Shown in pieces: positions 17,527 through 27,578 of a stretch of 64,000 nt of DNA. The translations under genes were made by a program, and so were the position numbers. The notes below the pieces were generated by a model. That model did no database searches and was not told where the DNA came from. It worked only from the letters and a program-made list of their open reading frames with translations. The stretch's first letter is position 1; the number at the start of each line of letters is the position of its first letter. Origin of the DNA: Acidobacteriota bacterium (GTDB lineage Bacteria; Acidobacteriota; Terriglobia; Bryobacterales; Bryobacteraceae). Location: contig JAFKEE010000024.1 of NCBI GenBank assembly GCA_017307505.1, positions 62,001 through 126,000 of the forward strand. The letters run 5' to 3'.

Positions 17527-20500
17527 CTAGAAATAGAGCTTCAGTGCCAGTTGGATGTTGCGCGGAGCGCGGGCCGAAGTGATGCGGCCGAACTGCAGCG
17601 GAGCGCTCACGTTCGTGGCCGGGGCAAACCACTGGGTGTGATTGAAAGCATTGAAGAACTCAGCCCGGAACTGGAGGTTGTAGCGCTCCAGGAAAGGCGT
17701 GTTCTTCATGGCCGCCAGGTTCCAGCTGTTCGTGCCGGGGCCGATGATGATGTTCCGGCCCGCGGTGCCGAACGTCCCGGCCGGCGGAGCCACAAACGCC
17801 GCCGTGTCGAACCAGCGCAGGATATTGCGGTCGCCGGAGTCCAGATTCCCCGCCCCGAGGCGATTGGCGCGCAGCGCGGTAAACGAACCGGCGCCGGAGG
17901 TATCCGCGGCCGTGATGGTGAGCGGGAAGCCGCCCTGCATGGTGGCGATCGCGCTGGCCTGCCAGCCCGCCGCAAGCACACGGGTGATGCCCTTGGTGTT
18001 GCGGGCAAACGGCAGCTCATAGGTGGCCACGGCGGTGAAGCGATGGCGCACATCGAAGTCGCTCAGGCCGCGATCGGCGCCGAGGTTGGTGGCATCCTGG
18101 TTGGCGGCGGCCGAGGCATTCGCCGAATCCATGTCGATCGACTTCGAGTAGGTATAGTTGGCCAGCAGCGACCAGCCCGTCTTGAACTGCCGTTCGAGAC
18201 GCAGTTGCAGCGCGTTGTAGCTGGAATTCGAGTTTTTCTCGGAGGTCAGGATTGGCCCCAGGTTGGGCAGCGGGAGGTAAGGGACCGGCGCGGTGATCCG
18301 TTTCTGGTTGTAGTTGCGGCGTTTCGACTGCTTGCGGCCCAGGGTGCCGACGTAGGAGGCTTCCACCAGGTAGTCACCGAAGATCCGCTTTTGAATGTTG
18401 AAGTTGAACTGCTGGACGTAGGGCGTCCGGTCCGTTTTCAGATGGGAGAATGTCGACGTGCCGGGATCAATGCGGTCCGGCGGGCCCGGATTCGGGAATA
18501 GGTTCTGGAAGAGGGTGCCCGGCGTCCCGGCTTTCGGATTGTTCGTGACCGAAATCAGCGTTTGAAAAGGCGGCACGAAGCCCAGGAAATTCAGTTCGTT
18601 GGCCTGGGTGACGTCGTAGAAGATGCCGTAGCCGCCGCGGATCACCGTGTCCCGGCCGGCATCGTAGCTGAAGCCGAAGCGCGGGGCAAAGTTGTTGTAG
18701 TCTTCGTCGAGCAGCGCGCGCGAGGTGTTCGGGTTGAGGCTCAAGTCGTTGGGATCGAAGGGGTTCTTGCGGGCAAAGATGAGATTGCCGGTGGAGAAGT
18801 CGACGATGGCGATCTTGTTGTGAACATCGTAGGCACGCTGCGCGTACTCGTACCTCAAACCCAGGGACAGGTGCAGGCGCGAGGTCACCTTCCATTCATC
18901 CTGGGCGAAGAAGTTGTAGGTGGTATTGCGGAACGCCGGGCTGTTCACGGTGCGCGCCCCGCTGGCCGTGTTGAACGCGCCGAGCAGATAGTCGGCCAGT
19001 GGATCGCCGCCCGTACTGCCGCCCGCCGTCGAGGTCGTGAAGATCTTGGCGAAGGAGATGTCGCCGTTGGGCGAGTTGGAGCTGTAGACGTTGTACTGCA
19101 GCCGGCGGATGTCGGCACCCAGCTTCAGAACGTGGTTGCCGCGCGTCAGGCTGAGCACGTCGGAGTACTGGAAACGATTGGAAATATAGCCGGTTGGACG
19201 GCTGCCCCCGGAGATGTTGTAGCCGGTGACGGTGAGGCCGGGCAGGGCTCCTCCGTCGGGCTCGTTGGGGACCGTGTTCTTCAACCCGATCGCTTGGGCG
19301 AGGTTCGTGCCCGGGATGCCGATCGCCTTCTGGAAGATGTTGTCGCGGCTGTAGCCGAAGCGGAACTCGTTCACCGTGCGGGGGCCGAAGACGTGCGTCT
19401 CCTGGAGCGCGCCGTTGTACGTAGTCCAGGGGTATTCCTTGCTCCACAGAGGGTGGAGCGAAGGAGCGGTGTTTGGCGCATCGTAATACGACCACCGGCC
19501 GAAGAGCTGATCTGTACTGCTGAGGGCATGATCGACTCGGAAGTGTACCTGGTTGCTGTCAGCGATGGCGCTGGGCGAGACCGAGAGGTTGCTGTTGTTG
19601 ATGGGCTGGGCCAGGTTGGCCACGGGGATGTAGTTGCTGAATTTCCTGGTGGCCGGGTCTAACCGGTTGACCGGGATGATGTTGCCCGGGAAGGCGGTAC
19701 GCACGCCGGCGGCGTCGGTGGTGAGCGGGTCGTAGATCACGCTGGCGATAGACGACAGGTCGCCCCCCAGTTGGGCCTGCGTGGGTTCACGGCCGAGCAG
19801 TGGGGTGGTGCGGCGGCTGCGGATTCCCTCGAAGTTGGTGAAGAAGAAGGTCTTGTCCTTGACCAGCGGGCCGCCGAGGCTGAAGCCGAAGTCGTTGAGC
19901 TTGGTCTGGGCTTTGGCGTTGGTGTCGAAGTAGTTGCGGGCATTCATGACGGAGTTCTGCAGGAACTCGAAAGCCGTCCCGTGAATCTGGTTGGTGCCCG
20001 ACTTGATGGACACGTTCATCACCGCCGCGGCGTTGCCGTATTCCGCGGACATCGTGTTGCGCAGCATGCCGAATTGCTGAATGGCATCGACGGACACGGG
20101 CATGCTGGCGTTGCCCAGCCGTTCGCCGCGCGACTCGACGCCGTCAATCAGGAACGAAACGGACGATTCGCGCTGGCCGCTGACGAAGGCGCTGAGGTTG
20201 CCCCGGTTGGTGAAGCTGGTCTGGAGGCTTTGGCCATTCTCACCGGTGACGGGCACCACGCCCGCGGTCAGGCCGGCGAGGGAGACGAAGCTGCGCGAGA
20301 TGGGCATGTCGACGATCGTTTTCTGGCCGAGGGTCTGGTTCAGGGTGGAGGTATCGGTCTCCACTTTGGTGGCGGCGGCGTCAGAAACGGTGATGGTCTC
20401 GCTGACTTCGCCCAGTTGGAGAGAGAGGTCGGCGCGGATGCTCCGATCGACGCGTACTTCCAGGTCGACAATCCGGCTGGGCTTGAAGCCCTGCTGGGCG

Positions 20501-20736
20501 ATGGAGACGGTATAACGGCCGGGCGGCAACAGGGTGGCGGCGTAGTTGCCCTGCTCATTCGTGACCACGGTGCGGGCGGCGCCGGTATCCTGATTCTGGA
20601 CTTGGACATTGGCCGCCGGGACTGGTGCGCCGGTGGTGTCGCTGACGGTGCCGACGATGCTGCCGGTGATGGATTGGGCGTGTACCAGACCGGTGAGAAG
20701 CAGGCACGTGGCGATTCTCAGACCCCAGGTCAACAT
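17527..20736 (-). CDS. TonB-dependent receptor with carboxypeptidase-like N-domain
   Basis: Outer-membrane transporter or Oar-like receptor, 1069 residues. After a signal peptide ending LVHAQ come a carboxypeptidase-regulatory-like beta domain (about 23-105: GSIVGTVSDTTGAPVPAANV), a plug domain (about 110-230) and a long 22-strand barrel ending in LALKLYF with terminal Phe. Acidobacteria encode many of these, usually for uptake of sugars or other bulky substrates. ATG at 20736 has GGAG nine bases upstream and directly begins the signal peptide. Downstream, at 31 bases, is an exported FAD oxidoreductase; upstream is a regulator on the same strand, suggesting a functional block. Substrate not readable. 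Confidence 0.9.
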   Translation of the reverse strand: MLTWGLRIATCLLLTGLVHAQSITGSIVGTVSDTTGAPVPAANVQVQNQDTGAARTVVTNEQGNYAATLLPPGRYTVSIAQQGFKPSRIVDLEVRVDRSIRADLSLQLGEVSETITVSDAAATKVETDTSTLNQTLGQKTIVDMPISRSFVSLAGLTAGVVPVTGENGQSLQTSFTNRGNLSAFVSGQRESSVSFLIDGVESRGERLGNASMPVSVDAIQQFGMLRNTMSAEYGNAAAVMNVSIKSGTNQIHGTAFEFLQNSVMNARNYFDTNAKAQTKLNDFGFSLGGPLVKDKTFFFTNFEGIRSRRTTPLLGREPTQAQLGGDLSSIASVIYDPLTTDAAGVRTAFPGNIIPVNRLDPATRKFSNYIPVANLAQPINNSNLSVSPSAIADSNQVHFRVDHALSSTDQLFGRWSYYDAPNTAPSLHPLWSKEYPWTTYNGALQETHVFGPRTVNEFRFGYSRDNIFQKAIGIPGTNLAQAIGLKNTVPNEPDGGALPGLTVTGYNISGGSRPTGYISNRFQYSDVLSLTRGNHVLKLGADIRRLQYNVYSSNSPNGDISFAKIFTTSTAGGSTGGDPLADYLLGAFNTASGARTVNSPAFRNTTYNFFAQDEWKVTSRLHLSLGLRYEYAQRAYDVHNKIAIVDFSTGNLIFARKNPFDPNDLSLNPNTSRALLDEDYNNFAPRFGFSYDAGRDTVIRGGYGIFYDVTQANELNFLGFVPPFQTLISVTNNPKAGTPGTLFQNLFPNPGPPDRIDPGTSTFSHLKTDRTPYVQQFNFNIQKRIFGDYLVEASYVGTLGRKQSKRRNYNQKRITAPVPYLPLPNLGPILTSEKNSNSSYNALQLRLERQFKTGWSLLANYTYSKSIDMDSANASAAANQDATNLGADRGLSDFDVRHRFTAVATYELPFARNTKGITRVLAAGWQASAIATMQGGFPLTITAADTSGAGSFTALRANRLGAGNLDSGDRNILRWFDTAAFVAPPAGTFGTAGRNIIIGPGTNSWNLAAMKNTPFLERYNLQFRAEFFNAFNHTQWFAPATNVSAPLQFGRITSARAPRNIQLALKLYF

Positions 20737-20863
20737 AGACGGGAACTCCTTTGTTTGCTGCGCTACGGTGAACCATGCTGCGCCGGAAACCGGATCCGAG
20801 TACTGACAGCCGGGCGAAATTGTCACGACAAATCGACGATGGCGAGGTTAAGCGGTTGGAGGG

Positions 20864-22858
20864 TTAATGGCTGCGGATAAGCCAGAGGTCGCCCCGGTTT
20901 TCCCGCAACGGCACAACTAAGCCCTTTGGCTGCATGGCGAAACCGAGGTTACTGTCCGACAGCAGGTAGGGGCTGCCGCGAAAGTAACTGCTCTGGCGAG
21001 GTGGGCCGGTGGGTGTGCCGCGGGCCGGGTCGAAATCCAGCAGCCAGATATTGAACCAGCCGTCTTCGTCGGACTGGTAATAGATGCGGCGGCCGCCGGC
21101 CGACCACGAGGCGCTCTGGTAATGGCCAGGTCCTGCGAGCCGCAGCGGCGGACCGTCCTTGCGTTCCAGCCAGAGGTTCTGCTGGCCGTCCCGGGACTCG
21201 ACGTAGGGCCGGAAGCGGCCGGTGGGGTCCCAGTTGGAGGGGGCCCGGCCGTTGGGTGCTCCGTCGAGGCTCTTTTCCCCGATCAGCTTGGAGAAGTCCT
21301 GATTGAACAGGGACTGGCGGCGTTCGCGGTTGCGGCCGTCCATGATGTCGTAGGCCAGGCCGCGGCCGTCTTCGATCCATGACGGAGAAGTGCGGGATAG
21401 CTGGTCGTTGGGACCGATGGGGCGGACGCTGCGGGTCTCCAGGTCGAGCAGCCAGAGTTCAAAGCGCTCGCCCTGCCAGAGGAAGTAGGCGATGCGCCGG
21501 CCGTCGGGTGAGAGCACCGGGGCGCGGACCGAGGCGGCGCCTGTGGTGAGGCGGGTCATAGCCGCCTCGTCCAGCCTGCCGTCGGACTTAAAGGGAACCA
21601 GCCAAAGGGCTTCGGGGGCGGCGATGGCCGAGAAGGCGATCTCGCCGCCGGGACTGAAACGCGGATGCTGGTGGCCCTGGGTAGTCAAAGTCAGGCGGAC
21701 CGGTTTGGCGGTTTCGGCCCCGGTGCGGCGGTCGATTTCAGAGCGCCAAAGGCCACGGTCCAGACCGACAAACACCAGTTGCGAGCGGGTCCGGTCGTAA
21801 TCGAACCCTCCGTCCTTGAGGACTCCGGTGCCCGGGGTGACGACGCTGGCTTCGCCGCCGGCGGCGTTGACGCGCCAGATCTGATGGCCCAGATAGACCC
21901 AATCGGGTGACCGCTTCTGCGCGGGTTCGCTGCGAAATTGAGCCGTTGCAATGAAATAGAGGAACTGGCCGTCCTGGCTCCAAGCGGGCCACGAGAGGCT
22001 ATTCAGCGTGGGTGTGGAGACGATGACGCGCCGTAAGGAGCGGTCCTCTTTCTTCCATATGTAGAGGTCGCTTTGGGCGCCGGCGGTGTGGAAAGCGATG
22101 AGGCGGCCATCGGGCGACCAGCGCGGATGGTGACCGAACTCGGCGATGGGGGCGGTTTCGCCGGTGACCAGCGATTTCGCGAAGAGGCCTCCTTTGCCCT
22201 CCTCGGAGCGGAAGGCGATCCAGTCGGAGTCCGGGGACCAGTCGGGTTCGGAGAGATTGGCTTTGGATTGAGTCACCTGGCGGCGGTCGCCGCTGGATTC
22301 CTCGAGGATCCAAAGGTTGGCGATGCCATTCTCGTCGGAACCATACAGGATGCGGCGGCCGGTGGCGTCGAACGCGGGGTAGTCCTCCATGCCGGGCAGG
22401 AACGTGAGTTGAGCGATCTTGAGCTCGACGGGGGTGGCGGGCGGCTTGCGGCCGAACCAGAACACGGCCACCGCGGCCACTGTCAGCGCAAAGGCGAGGA
22501 TGGGCTTCCACCAGCGGGTGGGAGCCGGTTGGACCGGAGGGGTGTCCGGTGCGGCGACGAACTCGTAGCCACGCTTGGGATGGGTGCGTATGTACTGTGG
22601 AGTCTTTGAGTTATCGCCCAGGGCCTTGCGCACGTCGAGCACGCGTTGAACCAGGGCGTCATCGGTGACGGCGGTGTCGGCCCAGACGGCATGGAGCAGT
22701 TCGTCTTTGGGCACGATCTGGCCGGGACGCTGGGCGAGGTAAGCGAGGACAGCGGCCGATTTCAGGTTGAGCGGGATTTCGCCAGCGGGCCCGGAAAGGC
22801 GTTGCTCCCTCAGATCGAAGAGGTAAGGACCGAAGCGGATTTTCCCTGGCGCGACCAT
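20864..22858 (-). CDS. Winged-helix DNA-binding protein fused to a PD40 propeller
   Basis: A 664-residue one-component sensor-like protein. Residues 1-105 are an OmpR/CadC-type winged helix ([17 protein letters not shown], then [16 protein letters not shown]). A single membrane helix follows (about 120-138, [17 protein letters not shown]), and the rest is a WD40-like PD40 propeller with repeated blades such as [12 protein letters not shown]-type strands (for example [15 protein letters not shown] and [15 protein letters not shown]). By analogy with CadC the propeller would be periplasmic and the DNA-binding part cytoplasmic. The gene is upstream of the TonB receptor on the same strand, making that receptor a possible target; this is inference. 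Confidence 0.85.
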   Translation of the reverse strand: MVAPGKIRFGPYLFDLREQRLSGPAGEIPLNLKSAAVLAYLAQRPGQIVPKDELLHAVWADTAVTDDALVQRVLDVRKALGDNSKTPQYIRTHPKRGYEFVAAPDTPPVQPAPTRWWKPILAFALTVAAVAVFWFGRKPPATPVELKIAQLTFLPGMEDYPAFDATGRRILYGSDENGIANLWILEESSGDRRQVTQSKANLSEPDWSPDSDWIAFRSEEGKGGLFAKSLVTGETAPIAEFGHHPRWSPDGRLIAFHTAGAQSDLYIWKKEDRSLRRVIVSTPTLNSLSWPAWSQDGQFLYFIATAQFRSEPAQKRSPDWVYLGHQIWRVNAAGGEASVVTPGTGVLKDGGFDYDRTRSQLVFVGLDRGLWRSEIDRRTGAETAKPVRLTLTTQGHQHPRFSPGGEIAFSAIAAPEALWLVPFKSDGRLDEAAMTRLTTGAASVRAPVLSPDGRRIAYFLWQGERFELWLLDLETRSVRPIGPNDQLSRTSPSWIEDGRGLAYDIMDGRNRERRQSLFNQDFSKLIGEKSLDGAPNGRAPSNWDPTGRFRPYVESRDGQQNLWLERKDGPPLRLAGPGHYQSASWSAGGRRIYYQSDEDGWFNIWLLDFDPARGTPTGPPRQSSYFRGSPYLLSDSNLGFAMQPKGLVVPLRENRGDLWLIRSH

Positions 22859-22963
22859 GGGCCTTGTCTACACAGTATGGACGCTCGGCGGGCGGTTCGC
22901 AGGCAAGATGTAGCAAATCCTCACGTTTGGCCCGGGACCGGCACGCTAGAATGGTTCCTTACG

Positions 22964-24406
22964 ATGTCCGAGTCTCCTATTACCCCTCGCGGGAAAGATT
23001 TTGCCTCCTGGTATCAGGATGTGGTGCTGCATGGCGATATGGCCGAGCCGGCCGAGATCGTCAAGGGTTGCATGGTGATCAAGCCGAACGGCTATGCCGT
23101 TTGGGAGCGTCTGCAGCGCGAACTGGACGACCGGTTCAAGGCGACCAACCACCAGAACATCTACCTGCCGCTGCTGATTCCGCAGAGCTTCCTGCAAAAG
23201 GAAGCGGAGCACGTTGAGGGGTTCTCGCCGGAACTGGCTGTGGTGACGATCGCCGGCGGCAAGGAACTCGAAGAGCCTTACGTGATCCGGCCCACGTCGG
23301 AGACCATCGTCGGACATTTCTTCTCGAAGTGGATCCAGAGCTATCGCGATCTGCCGGTGCTGGTGAACCAGTGGGCGAACGTCATCCGCTGGGAATTGCG
23401 TACGCGCATGTTCCTGAGGACGACGGAGTTCCTGTGGCAGGAAGGCCATACAGCGCACTCCACCCACGAGGAGGCGATCGAGGAAGTACTGCGGATCCTG
23501 GATCTGTACGCCGAGGTCTCTGAAGAGGTCATGGCGGTGCCGGTGATCAAGGGTGTGAAGACGCGGGCGGAGAAGTTCGCGGGCGCTCTGCGGTCGTACT
23601 CGATCGAGGCGATGATGCAGAACGGCCTGGCTTTGCAGGCCGGCACCAGCCACGATCTGGGCCAGAACTTCGGCAAGGCGTTCGATGTCCAGTTCCAGAG
23701 CAAGGAAGGCAAACTGGACTACGTTTGGCAGACGAGCTGGGGTGTGAGTACGCGACTGATCGGCGGGCTGATCATGACCCATTCGGACGATAAGGGTCTG
23801 GTGCTGCCGCCCAAGGTGGCTCCGCGGAAGAGCGTGCTGGTGCCCATCTATCGCAAAGAGGAAGAGAAGGCGGTGGTGCTGGAAGCGGCGGCCAAGCTGG
23901 CCAAGGACCTGGGCGCGCACATCGACCTGCGCGACGGTATGACGCCGGGCGCCAAGTTCTTCCATTGGGAGAGGTTGGGCGTGCCGGTGGTGTTCGAACT
24001 GGGTCCGCGCGATGTGGCCAGCGGGAACATGGTGATCAAGCGCCGCGACACGGGGACGAAGGAAGTGATTCCGCAGACCGAGGCAGTGGCGAAGCAGGCG
24101 GAGATCCTGGAAGCGATGCAGCGCGACCTGCTGGCGCGAGCCCGGCAGCGGATGCAGGACAATACCGTCCTGGCGAACTCCATCGGAGAGGTGGAGGAGA
24201 TCCTGAGCTCGGTCACGGCCGAAAAGGGCGGCGGCAAGTTCGTGATGGCGCACCTGAAAGACGATCCGGCCAACGACGCGCGGATCAAGGAGTTCAAAGC
24301 GAGCGTCCGGAATATCCCGTCAGTGGATCTGTACGACGGTCCGGGCAAGTGCATCCTGACCGGCGAGACTGTGGATCGCCGCGTGGTGATCGCCAAGGCG
24401 TACTAA
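22964..24406 (+). CDS. proS: Prolyl-tRNA synthetase (short, archaeal/eukaryotic type)
   Basis: Class II synthetase charging tRNA-Pro, 480 residues. Motif 2 is visible at [20 protein letters not shown], motif 1 near [11 protein letters not shown], and the anticodon-binding domain begins around [11 protein letters not shown]; the C-terminal zinc-like domain ends the chain. At this length there is no editing insertion, the type shared by archaea, eukaryotes and some bacteria, unlike the approximately 570-residue bacterial form. ATG at 22964 matches the family start. A TAGAAT at 22947-22952 just before it would give a near-leaderless mRNA. Confidence 0.95.
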   Translation: MSESPITPRGKDFASWYQDVVLHGDMAEPAEIVKGCMVIKPNGYAVWERLQRELDDRFKATNHQNIYLPLLIPQSFLQKEAEHVEGFSPELAVVTIAGGKELEEPYVIRPTSETIVGHFFSKWIQSYRDLPVLVNQWANVIRWELRTRMFLRTTEFLWQEGHTAHSTHEEAIEEVLRILDLYAEVSEEVMAVPVIKGVKTRAEKFAGALRSYSIEAMMQNGLALQAGTSHDLGQNFGKAFDVQFQSKEGKLDYVWQTSWGVSTRLIGGLIMTHSDDKGLVLPPKVAPRKSVLVPIYRKEEEKAVVLEAAAKLAKDLGAHIDLRDGMTPGAKFFHWERLGVPVVFELGPRDVASGNMVIKRRDTGTKEVIPQTEAVAKQAEILEAMQRDLLARARQRMQDNTVLANSIGEVEEILSSVTAEKGGGKFVMAHLKDDPANDARIKEFKASVRNIPSVDLYDGPGKCILTGETVDRRVVIAKAY

Positions 24407-24421
24407 AGCGCCAACTGGCTT

Positions 24422-25165
24422 TCATTCCTGGTCTTTGAACGCCAGTGCGGATTTGGCCGTGAAGAGACGGTAGTTTGTGAACGCCATATAGGCACGGCGA
24501 CAGTCCATTGCACTGCGGCAGGCGACCACCGCCGCCTGAGCCGGCATCAGGAACGGCTCACCTTGAATGGTGACGTCTTTGAATGTGACGGTGAGGGTTG
24601 CGTCCTGCACGACATACCGCCTGGGAAAGTGATGGGCTTCCATGTGGAGGCGGTAGATGCGGCCATCCGCCTCATCTGCCCAGAATGAGCCGTCGTAGGC
24701 GGGACAGAAGCCTGCTCCTGGTCCGACGAACCACCGGGAATTCTCCTGCCGGACCCGGAAGCCGTAGCGGCGCAGGCGACGGCCCTCGACGGTCTCCCGG
24801 TCTGCACGACGGAAGCGGGTCTGGGTTGCGGCGTCGAAGAGCAGGAGCAGGGCTGAGGCGAATTCTCCGCGATTGTTCATCGCCGGAAAATCGATCGGCT
24901 CCCGTTCGCTGGTGTCGATGCCGGCGATCTGTTTGAGAAAGTACGATTCGCGGCCCTTGAGCACCTGGATCTCATAGATCGCTGAATCGGAAACTCGCAC
25001 GCCCCGGCCTCTGATGCCCTCATCGAGTGTGGACTCCTGGATGCACACAAAATCGGGGAGGTGGTGGCGCCAGTCCGTGATGCGCTGACGAACGAGAGGG
25101 AGCAGCGTGTCCGGATCCGCCGCGGAGAGGAGACCGGGTAACAGCAAGAGAATTAAGGACCGCAC
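24422..25165 (-). CDS. Exported hypothetical protein (LPDFVC family)
   Basis: A 247-residue protein with a short signal peptide (MRSLILLLLPGLLSAAD). I know no named family. Its layout matches the larger protein at 33398-34678: an opening helix, then LPDFVC (there MPNFTC), a central FRVRQENSRWFV strand and YDGSFWADEADGRIYRL, which aligns with YSGWVWNDVETLEITRI there. So the two are probably distant paralogues. It converges with proS (15-base gap) and is divergent from the DUF1549 gene. Likely periplasmic; function unknown. Confidence 0.65.
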   Translation of the reverse strand: MRSLILLLLPGLLSAADPDTLLPLVRQRITDWRHHLPDFVCIQESTLDEGIRGRGVRVSDSAIYEIQVLKGRESYFLKQIAGIDTSEREPIDFPAMNNRGEFASALLLLFDAATQTRFRRADRETVEGRRLRRYGFRVRQENSRWFVGPGAGFCPAYDGSFWADEADGRIYRLHMEAHHFPRRYVVQDATLTVTFKDVTIQGEPFLMPAQAAVVACRSAMDCRRAYMAFTNYRLFTAKSALAFKDQE

Positions 25166-25283
25166 CCGGGCTCAGTATAGTTCTGATATTTAACAGCCGA
25201 TTGAGTATTTTTGCGGGAAGCCGGGTTTCGACTTCCAGGGTGGCGCAGGCCCGCGTGCCGGAGACCGGGCCGGGGTTCGATGC

Positions 25284-25312
25284 CCGACAAATGTCAGACG
25301 ACCTGCTATAAT
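25284..25312 (+). promoter_or_regulatory. Sigma70-type promoter of the DUF1549 gene
   Basis: CCGACA (25284-25289) and a perfect TATAAT (25307-25312) are separated by 17 bases. The start site would be near 25319, 14 bases before the ATG at 25333, with AGGGTGA in the leader. Confidence 0.55.
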
Positions 25313-25332
25313 CCAACGCATCCAGGGTGACC

Positions 25333-27288
25333 ATGACTGCTCGGCGGATCCAAACTTCCCTCTCTTTTTCACTGGTGCTGGCGGCCTGCGCCGGCTGCGG
25401 ATGTGTGGCGAATGCCCAAGTGTCGCCGGAAACGGAAGACCAGCAAGTACTTAGCCCATCCGGTGAGAACTGTTCCTTCATTGCCGCTCCAGAGAAGGTG
25501 CTTTCCCGGGAGGGCCGCATCCGGCGTGAGGCGTACGAACGGACCCTGGCGTTTGCCAAGGCCATGCCGAAGGCCGCTCCGGCGCTCAAGCCGGCCTCCG
25601 CAGCGGATCTGCCCTGGCGCAGCTTCATCGACGAAGAGGTTTTCCGGAAGCTGCAGGCGGACGGGATGGAACCGGCGGCACTCTCGTCGGATGAGGAGTT
25701 CTTCCGGAGGATCAAGCTGGATCTGACGGGCCGGATTCCCACGGCGGAGGAGATCCGGGCGTTTGTGGCGGATACGAACCCGTCGAAGCGCGACCTCGTG
25801 ATCGACAAGTTGCTGTTCAGTCCTGAGTTCACCGACAAGTGGACGATGTGGCTGGGCGACCTGCTGCAGAACTCGATGACGGCCAGCAACCGGAACCAGA
25901 ACCAGGAAGGGCGCAACCGGTTCTACGAGTACATCAGGAAGTCGATCGATTCCGGGCAATCGTGGCGCGAGATGGCGTATCAGTTGGTGACGGCGACCGG
26001 CAACAACTATGACCGCGACACGGCCGGCGTGAACTTCATGCTGCGCGGGTTTGCCCCGATGGGGCCGGCGCAGGACACCTATGATCTGGTGACGGTGCGG
26101 GCGGCCTCGATGTTCCTGGGATTGGGGCATTATGACTGCCTGTTGTGCCACAACGGCCGCGGACATCTGGATGCGGTGTCGGCCTGGGGTGCGAAGACTC
26201 TGCGGGTGGATGCGCAGCGGATGTCGGCCCACTTTGCGCGGATCAGCCTGTCGACGTACCCGGGAAGAGACACGGCGGATTATTACCTGAACTCCACCAT
26301 CGTGCTGGACCGGCCGACGGGGAACTATGGCCTGAATACGACTTACGGGAATCGCCCCAACCGTGTGGCGAGCAATGTGAACGGCGTCGCGGTGACGAGC
26401 CTGACGCCGGTCTATCGCGATGGTACGCCAGCCAGTGGCGACTGGCGCGATTCGTTCGCGCAGCGGCTGACGATGGATCCAATGTTTGCCCGCAACTATG
26501 CGAACCGGCTGTGGAAAGCGATGTTCAACCTGGCGCTGGCCGAGCCTGTCGATAATCTGGATCCGGACCGGTTGAATCCAAACGTGCCGCCCCCGGCGGG
26601 TTGGGACTATCAGGCGTCGCACCCGGTTCTGCTGGAGAAGCTGGCCCAAGTGGCGCGGGACAACGATTTCAATTTGCGAGAGACCCTGAGGTTGATTGCC
26701 CAGAGTACGGCCTACCAGTTAAGTTCGCGGTATGACGGCGACTGGGATCTGACGAAGGTCTCGACCTTTGCCAGGCATTTGCCGCGCCGGTTGGAAGCGG
26801 AAGAGGCGCACGACGCCATTACGAAGGCGACCGGGCTACTGCCGTCCTATTCCGTGGGCGGATGGGTGGATAAGGTCAGCTGGGCGATGCAACTGCCTGA
26901 GCCGACCGAGCCGCGCAGCGACGCCGCTGCGAATGGCTTTATGAACTCGTTCAGCCGGGGCAATCGGGATACGCAGCCGCGCAGTTCGTCGGGTTCGGTT
27001 CTCATGTGGTTAAACATGATGAACTCGACGGTTGTCACCAACCGCGTAAGAGCGACGGGCACGAACGCGTCGCCTTATTTGACCGAACTGGTGAAGAATA
27101 AAGCGGACGATGCGGTGGTGCAGGATCTATTCCTGACATTCCTGTCGCGCAGTCCCAGCGAGTACGAGAAATCGGTTGCCTTGAAGACGCTGGCCAAGTC
27201 GGGCACGGCAGCGTATTCGCGGGCCGCGGCTGTCGAAGACCTGGCCTGGGCTTTGATCAATAAAACCGATTTTCTATTCAGTTATTAG
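25333..27288 (+). CDS. Exported DUF1549/DUF1553 protein
   Basis: A 651-residue exported protein of the planctomycete-type DUF1549 plus DUF1553 architecture. A signal peptide is followed by DUF1549 (about 105-330: DEEFFRRIKLDLTGRIPTAE, LLFSPEFTDKWTMWLGDLLQ) and DUF1553 (about 360-650, ending DLAWALINKTDFLFSY). DUF1549 contains CLLCH near residue 274, a CxxCH of the kind that can bind haem c and is typical of the family. Biochemical role unknown; such genes are usually paired with a DUF1501 gene, as happens at 29510. A paralogue follows at 27579. ATG at 25333 has AGGGTGA upstream. Confidence 0.88.
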   Translation: MTARRIQTSLSFSLVLAACAGCGCVANAQVSPETEDQQVLSPSGENCSFIAAPEKVLSREGRIRREAYERTLAFAKAMPKAAPALKPASAADLPWRSFIDEEVFRKLQADGMEPAALSSDEEFFRRIKLDLTGRIPTAEEIRAFVADTNPSKRDLVIDKLLFSPEFTDKWTMWLGDLLQNSMTASNRNQNQEGRNRFYEYIRKSIDSGQSWREMAYQLVTATGNNYDRDTAGVNFMLRGFAPMGPAQDTYDLVTVRAASMFLGLGHYDCLLCHNGRGHLDAVSAWGAKTLRVDAQRMSAHFARISLSTYPGRDTADYYLNSTIVLDRPTGNYGLNTTYGNRPNRVASNVNGVAVTSLTPVYRDGTPASGDWRDSFAQRLTMDPMFARNYANRLWKAMFNLALAEPVDNLDPDRLNPNVPPPAGWDYQASHPVLLEKLAQVARDNDFNLRETLRLIAQSTAYQLSSRYDGDWDLTKVSTFARHLPRRLEAEEAHDAITKATGLLPSYSVGGWVDKVSWAMQLPEPTEPRSDAAANGFMNSFSRGNRDTQPRSSSGSVLMWLNMMNSTVVTNRVRATGTNASPYLTELVKNKADDAVVQDLFLTFLSRSPSEYEKSVALKTLAKSGTAAYSRAAAVEDLAWALINKTDFLFSY

Positions 27289-27313
27289 CGAGACTCCGGG
27301 CAAGGGGCCATCC

Positions 27314-27367
27314 GTGCCGCACCGCCGCCACTTCCTATTGAAAACGGGCCTACTTCGGTCTGGTTAA
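27314..27367 (+). pseudogene. Possible relic of a DUF1501 gene start
   Basis: A GTG at 27314, with AAGGGG six bases upstream, opens 17 codons reading PHRRHFLLKTGLLRSG after the start and then stops at TAA (27365-27367). The RRHFLLKTG core resembles the twin-arginine N-terminus of DUF1501 proteins, which normally follow a DUF1549 gene. No continuation of such a protein can be seen in the next 190 bases, which are less GC-rich than the genes. Either a remnant of a deleted partner gene or chance; the intact DUF1501 gene is at 29510. Confidence 0.35.
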
Positions 27368-27552
27368 GTATGGCGGCTGACAGACAACTGGATTACAGTT
27401 CCACGGCCTGGCCAGCCCTGGAATCCAGAAAGCCGCGGAACGAAAATCGAACATCGATCCGAAGTAATTCACGGCAATAAATAAGTACACTTTTGCCATC
27501 TGGCAGACGTCTGGAATCACAAGACGGTCTGGGTAAAACTCACGGCGGCGGC

Positions 27553-27558
27553 TATAAT
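27553..27558 (+). promoter_or_regulatory. Possible -10 box of the second DUF1549 gene
   Basis: A perfect TATAAT with the same CTATAAT context as at 25306. No good -35 is visible. Transcription would start near 27565, which favours the ATG at 27579 (with GGAG upstream) over the one at 27564. Confidence 0.4.
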
Positions 27559-27578
27559 TCACTATGCCGGAGTACAGA

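Noticed and set aside
18562-20880. Two long plus-strand open frames opposite the TonB receptor
   Set aside because: Antisense shadows; the minus-strand receptor has full domain evidence.
22646-22963. N-terminal extension of prolyl-tRNA synthetase
   Set aside because: It lies over the start of the regulator gene and has no family similarity; the family start is at 22964.
22946-24253. Minus-strand frame opposite proS
   Set aside because: His/Arg-rich shadow of a certain gene.
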